This document shows positions 5,222-5,266 of a stretch of DNA of 5,266 nucleotides, piece by piece. The DNA is taken from contig JAJZSC010000278.1 in the NCBI GenBank assembly GCA_021849995.1, forward strand, positions 1 through 5,266, in the 5' to 3' direction. The stretch's first letter is position 1. Each line of letters begins with the position of its first letter. The translations under genes were made by a program, and so were the position numbers. The DNA comes from Bacillota bacterium. Lineage in GTDB: Bacteria > Bacillota > Desulfitobacteriia > Desulfitobacteriales > Desulfitobacteriaceae. A model generated the notes under the pieces. It was not told the DNA's origin and did no database searches. It was given only the letters and a program-made list of their open reading frames with translations.

Positions 5222-5266
5222 AAGGATGCTTAGCAATAGCAACTTCCAACCCAGAAGTGTTCAAGA

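Noticed and set aside
5220..5266. Possible C-terminal end of a minus-strand gene (reads LNTSGLEVAIAKHP then stop at 5222-5220)
   Set aside because: Only 14 codons are visible and other frames are also open over so short a stretch, so a gene cannot be supported without sequence to the right.
5191..5266. GGAGGCGG after cphA as a ribosome binding site for a downstream gene
   Set aside because: It is one arm of the terminator stem, and no suitably spaced start codon with a supported reading frame follows.
1..5266. CRISPR arrays, tRNA/rRNA genes, insertion sequences
   Set aside because: No spaced repeat array, cloverleaf, rRNA-like stretch, transposase or terminal inverted repeats were seen on either strand.

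Overview
The window looks like a chromosomal segment from an endospore-forming member of the Firmicutes, most likely an anaerobic Clostridia lineage such as the Desulfosporosinus/Desulfitobacterium/Desulfotomaculum group. Three things point there: a recognisable yabG (a protease found only in spore-formers), strong AGGAGG-type ribosome binding sites on nearly every gene, and moderate GC content (estimated by eye). The genus is an inference; the spore-former assignment is well supported.

Layout. Positions 1-126 (minus strand) hold the first 42 codons of a family 2 glycosyltransferase that runs off the left edge. It is divergent from yabG (230-1066, plus), the spore coat/germination-protein processing protease. 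yabG converges tail to tail, 20 bp apart, with a very short YkuD-type L,D-transpeptidase (1087-1425, minus), and an imperfect hairpin spans the junction. After a 171-bp divergent intergenic region come cyanophycinase cphB (1597-2397, plus) and, 146 bp later, full-length cyanophycin synthetase cphA (2544-5183, plus). cphA is closed by a clear intrinsic terminator (5192-5221). The last 45 bases hold nothing that can be called.

How the genes may work together. CphA makes the nitrogen-storage polymer multi-L-arginyl-poly-L-aspartate (cyanophycin) and CphB degrades it to beta-Asp-Arg dipeptides, so the pair is a complete build-and-release module. The dipeptidase that would split beta-Asp-Arg is not in the window. 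Next to it are yabG and a small L,D-transpeptidase, both of which have late-sporulation (mother-cell) counterparts in Bacillus. Upstream of the L,D-transpeptidase is a good match to the sigma-K promoter consensus. yabG and the glycosyltransferase each have a sigma-K-like -10 box at a sensible distance, and cphA has a near match. The simplest reading is a spore-assembly neighbourhood in which cyanophycin metabolism is tied to sporulation. The gene identities are firm; the shared regulation is a hypothesis.
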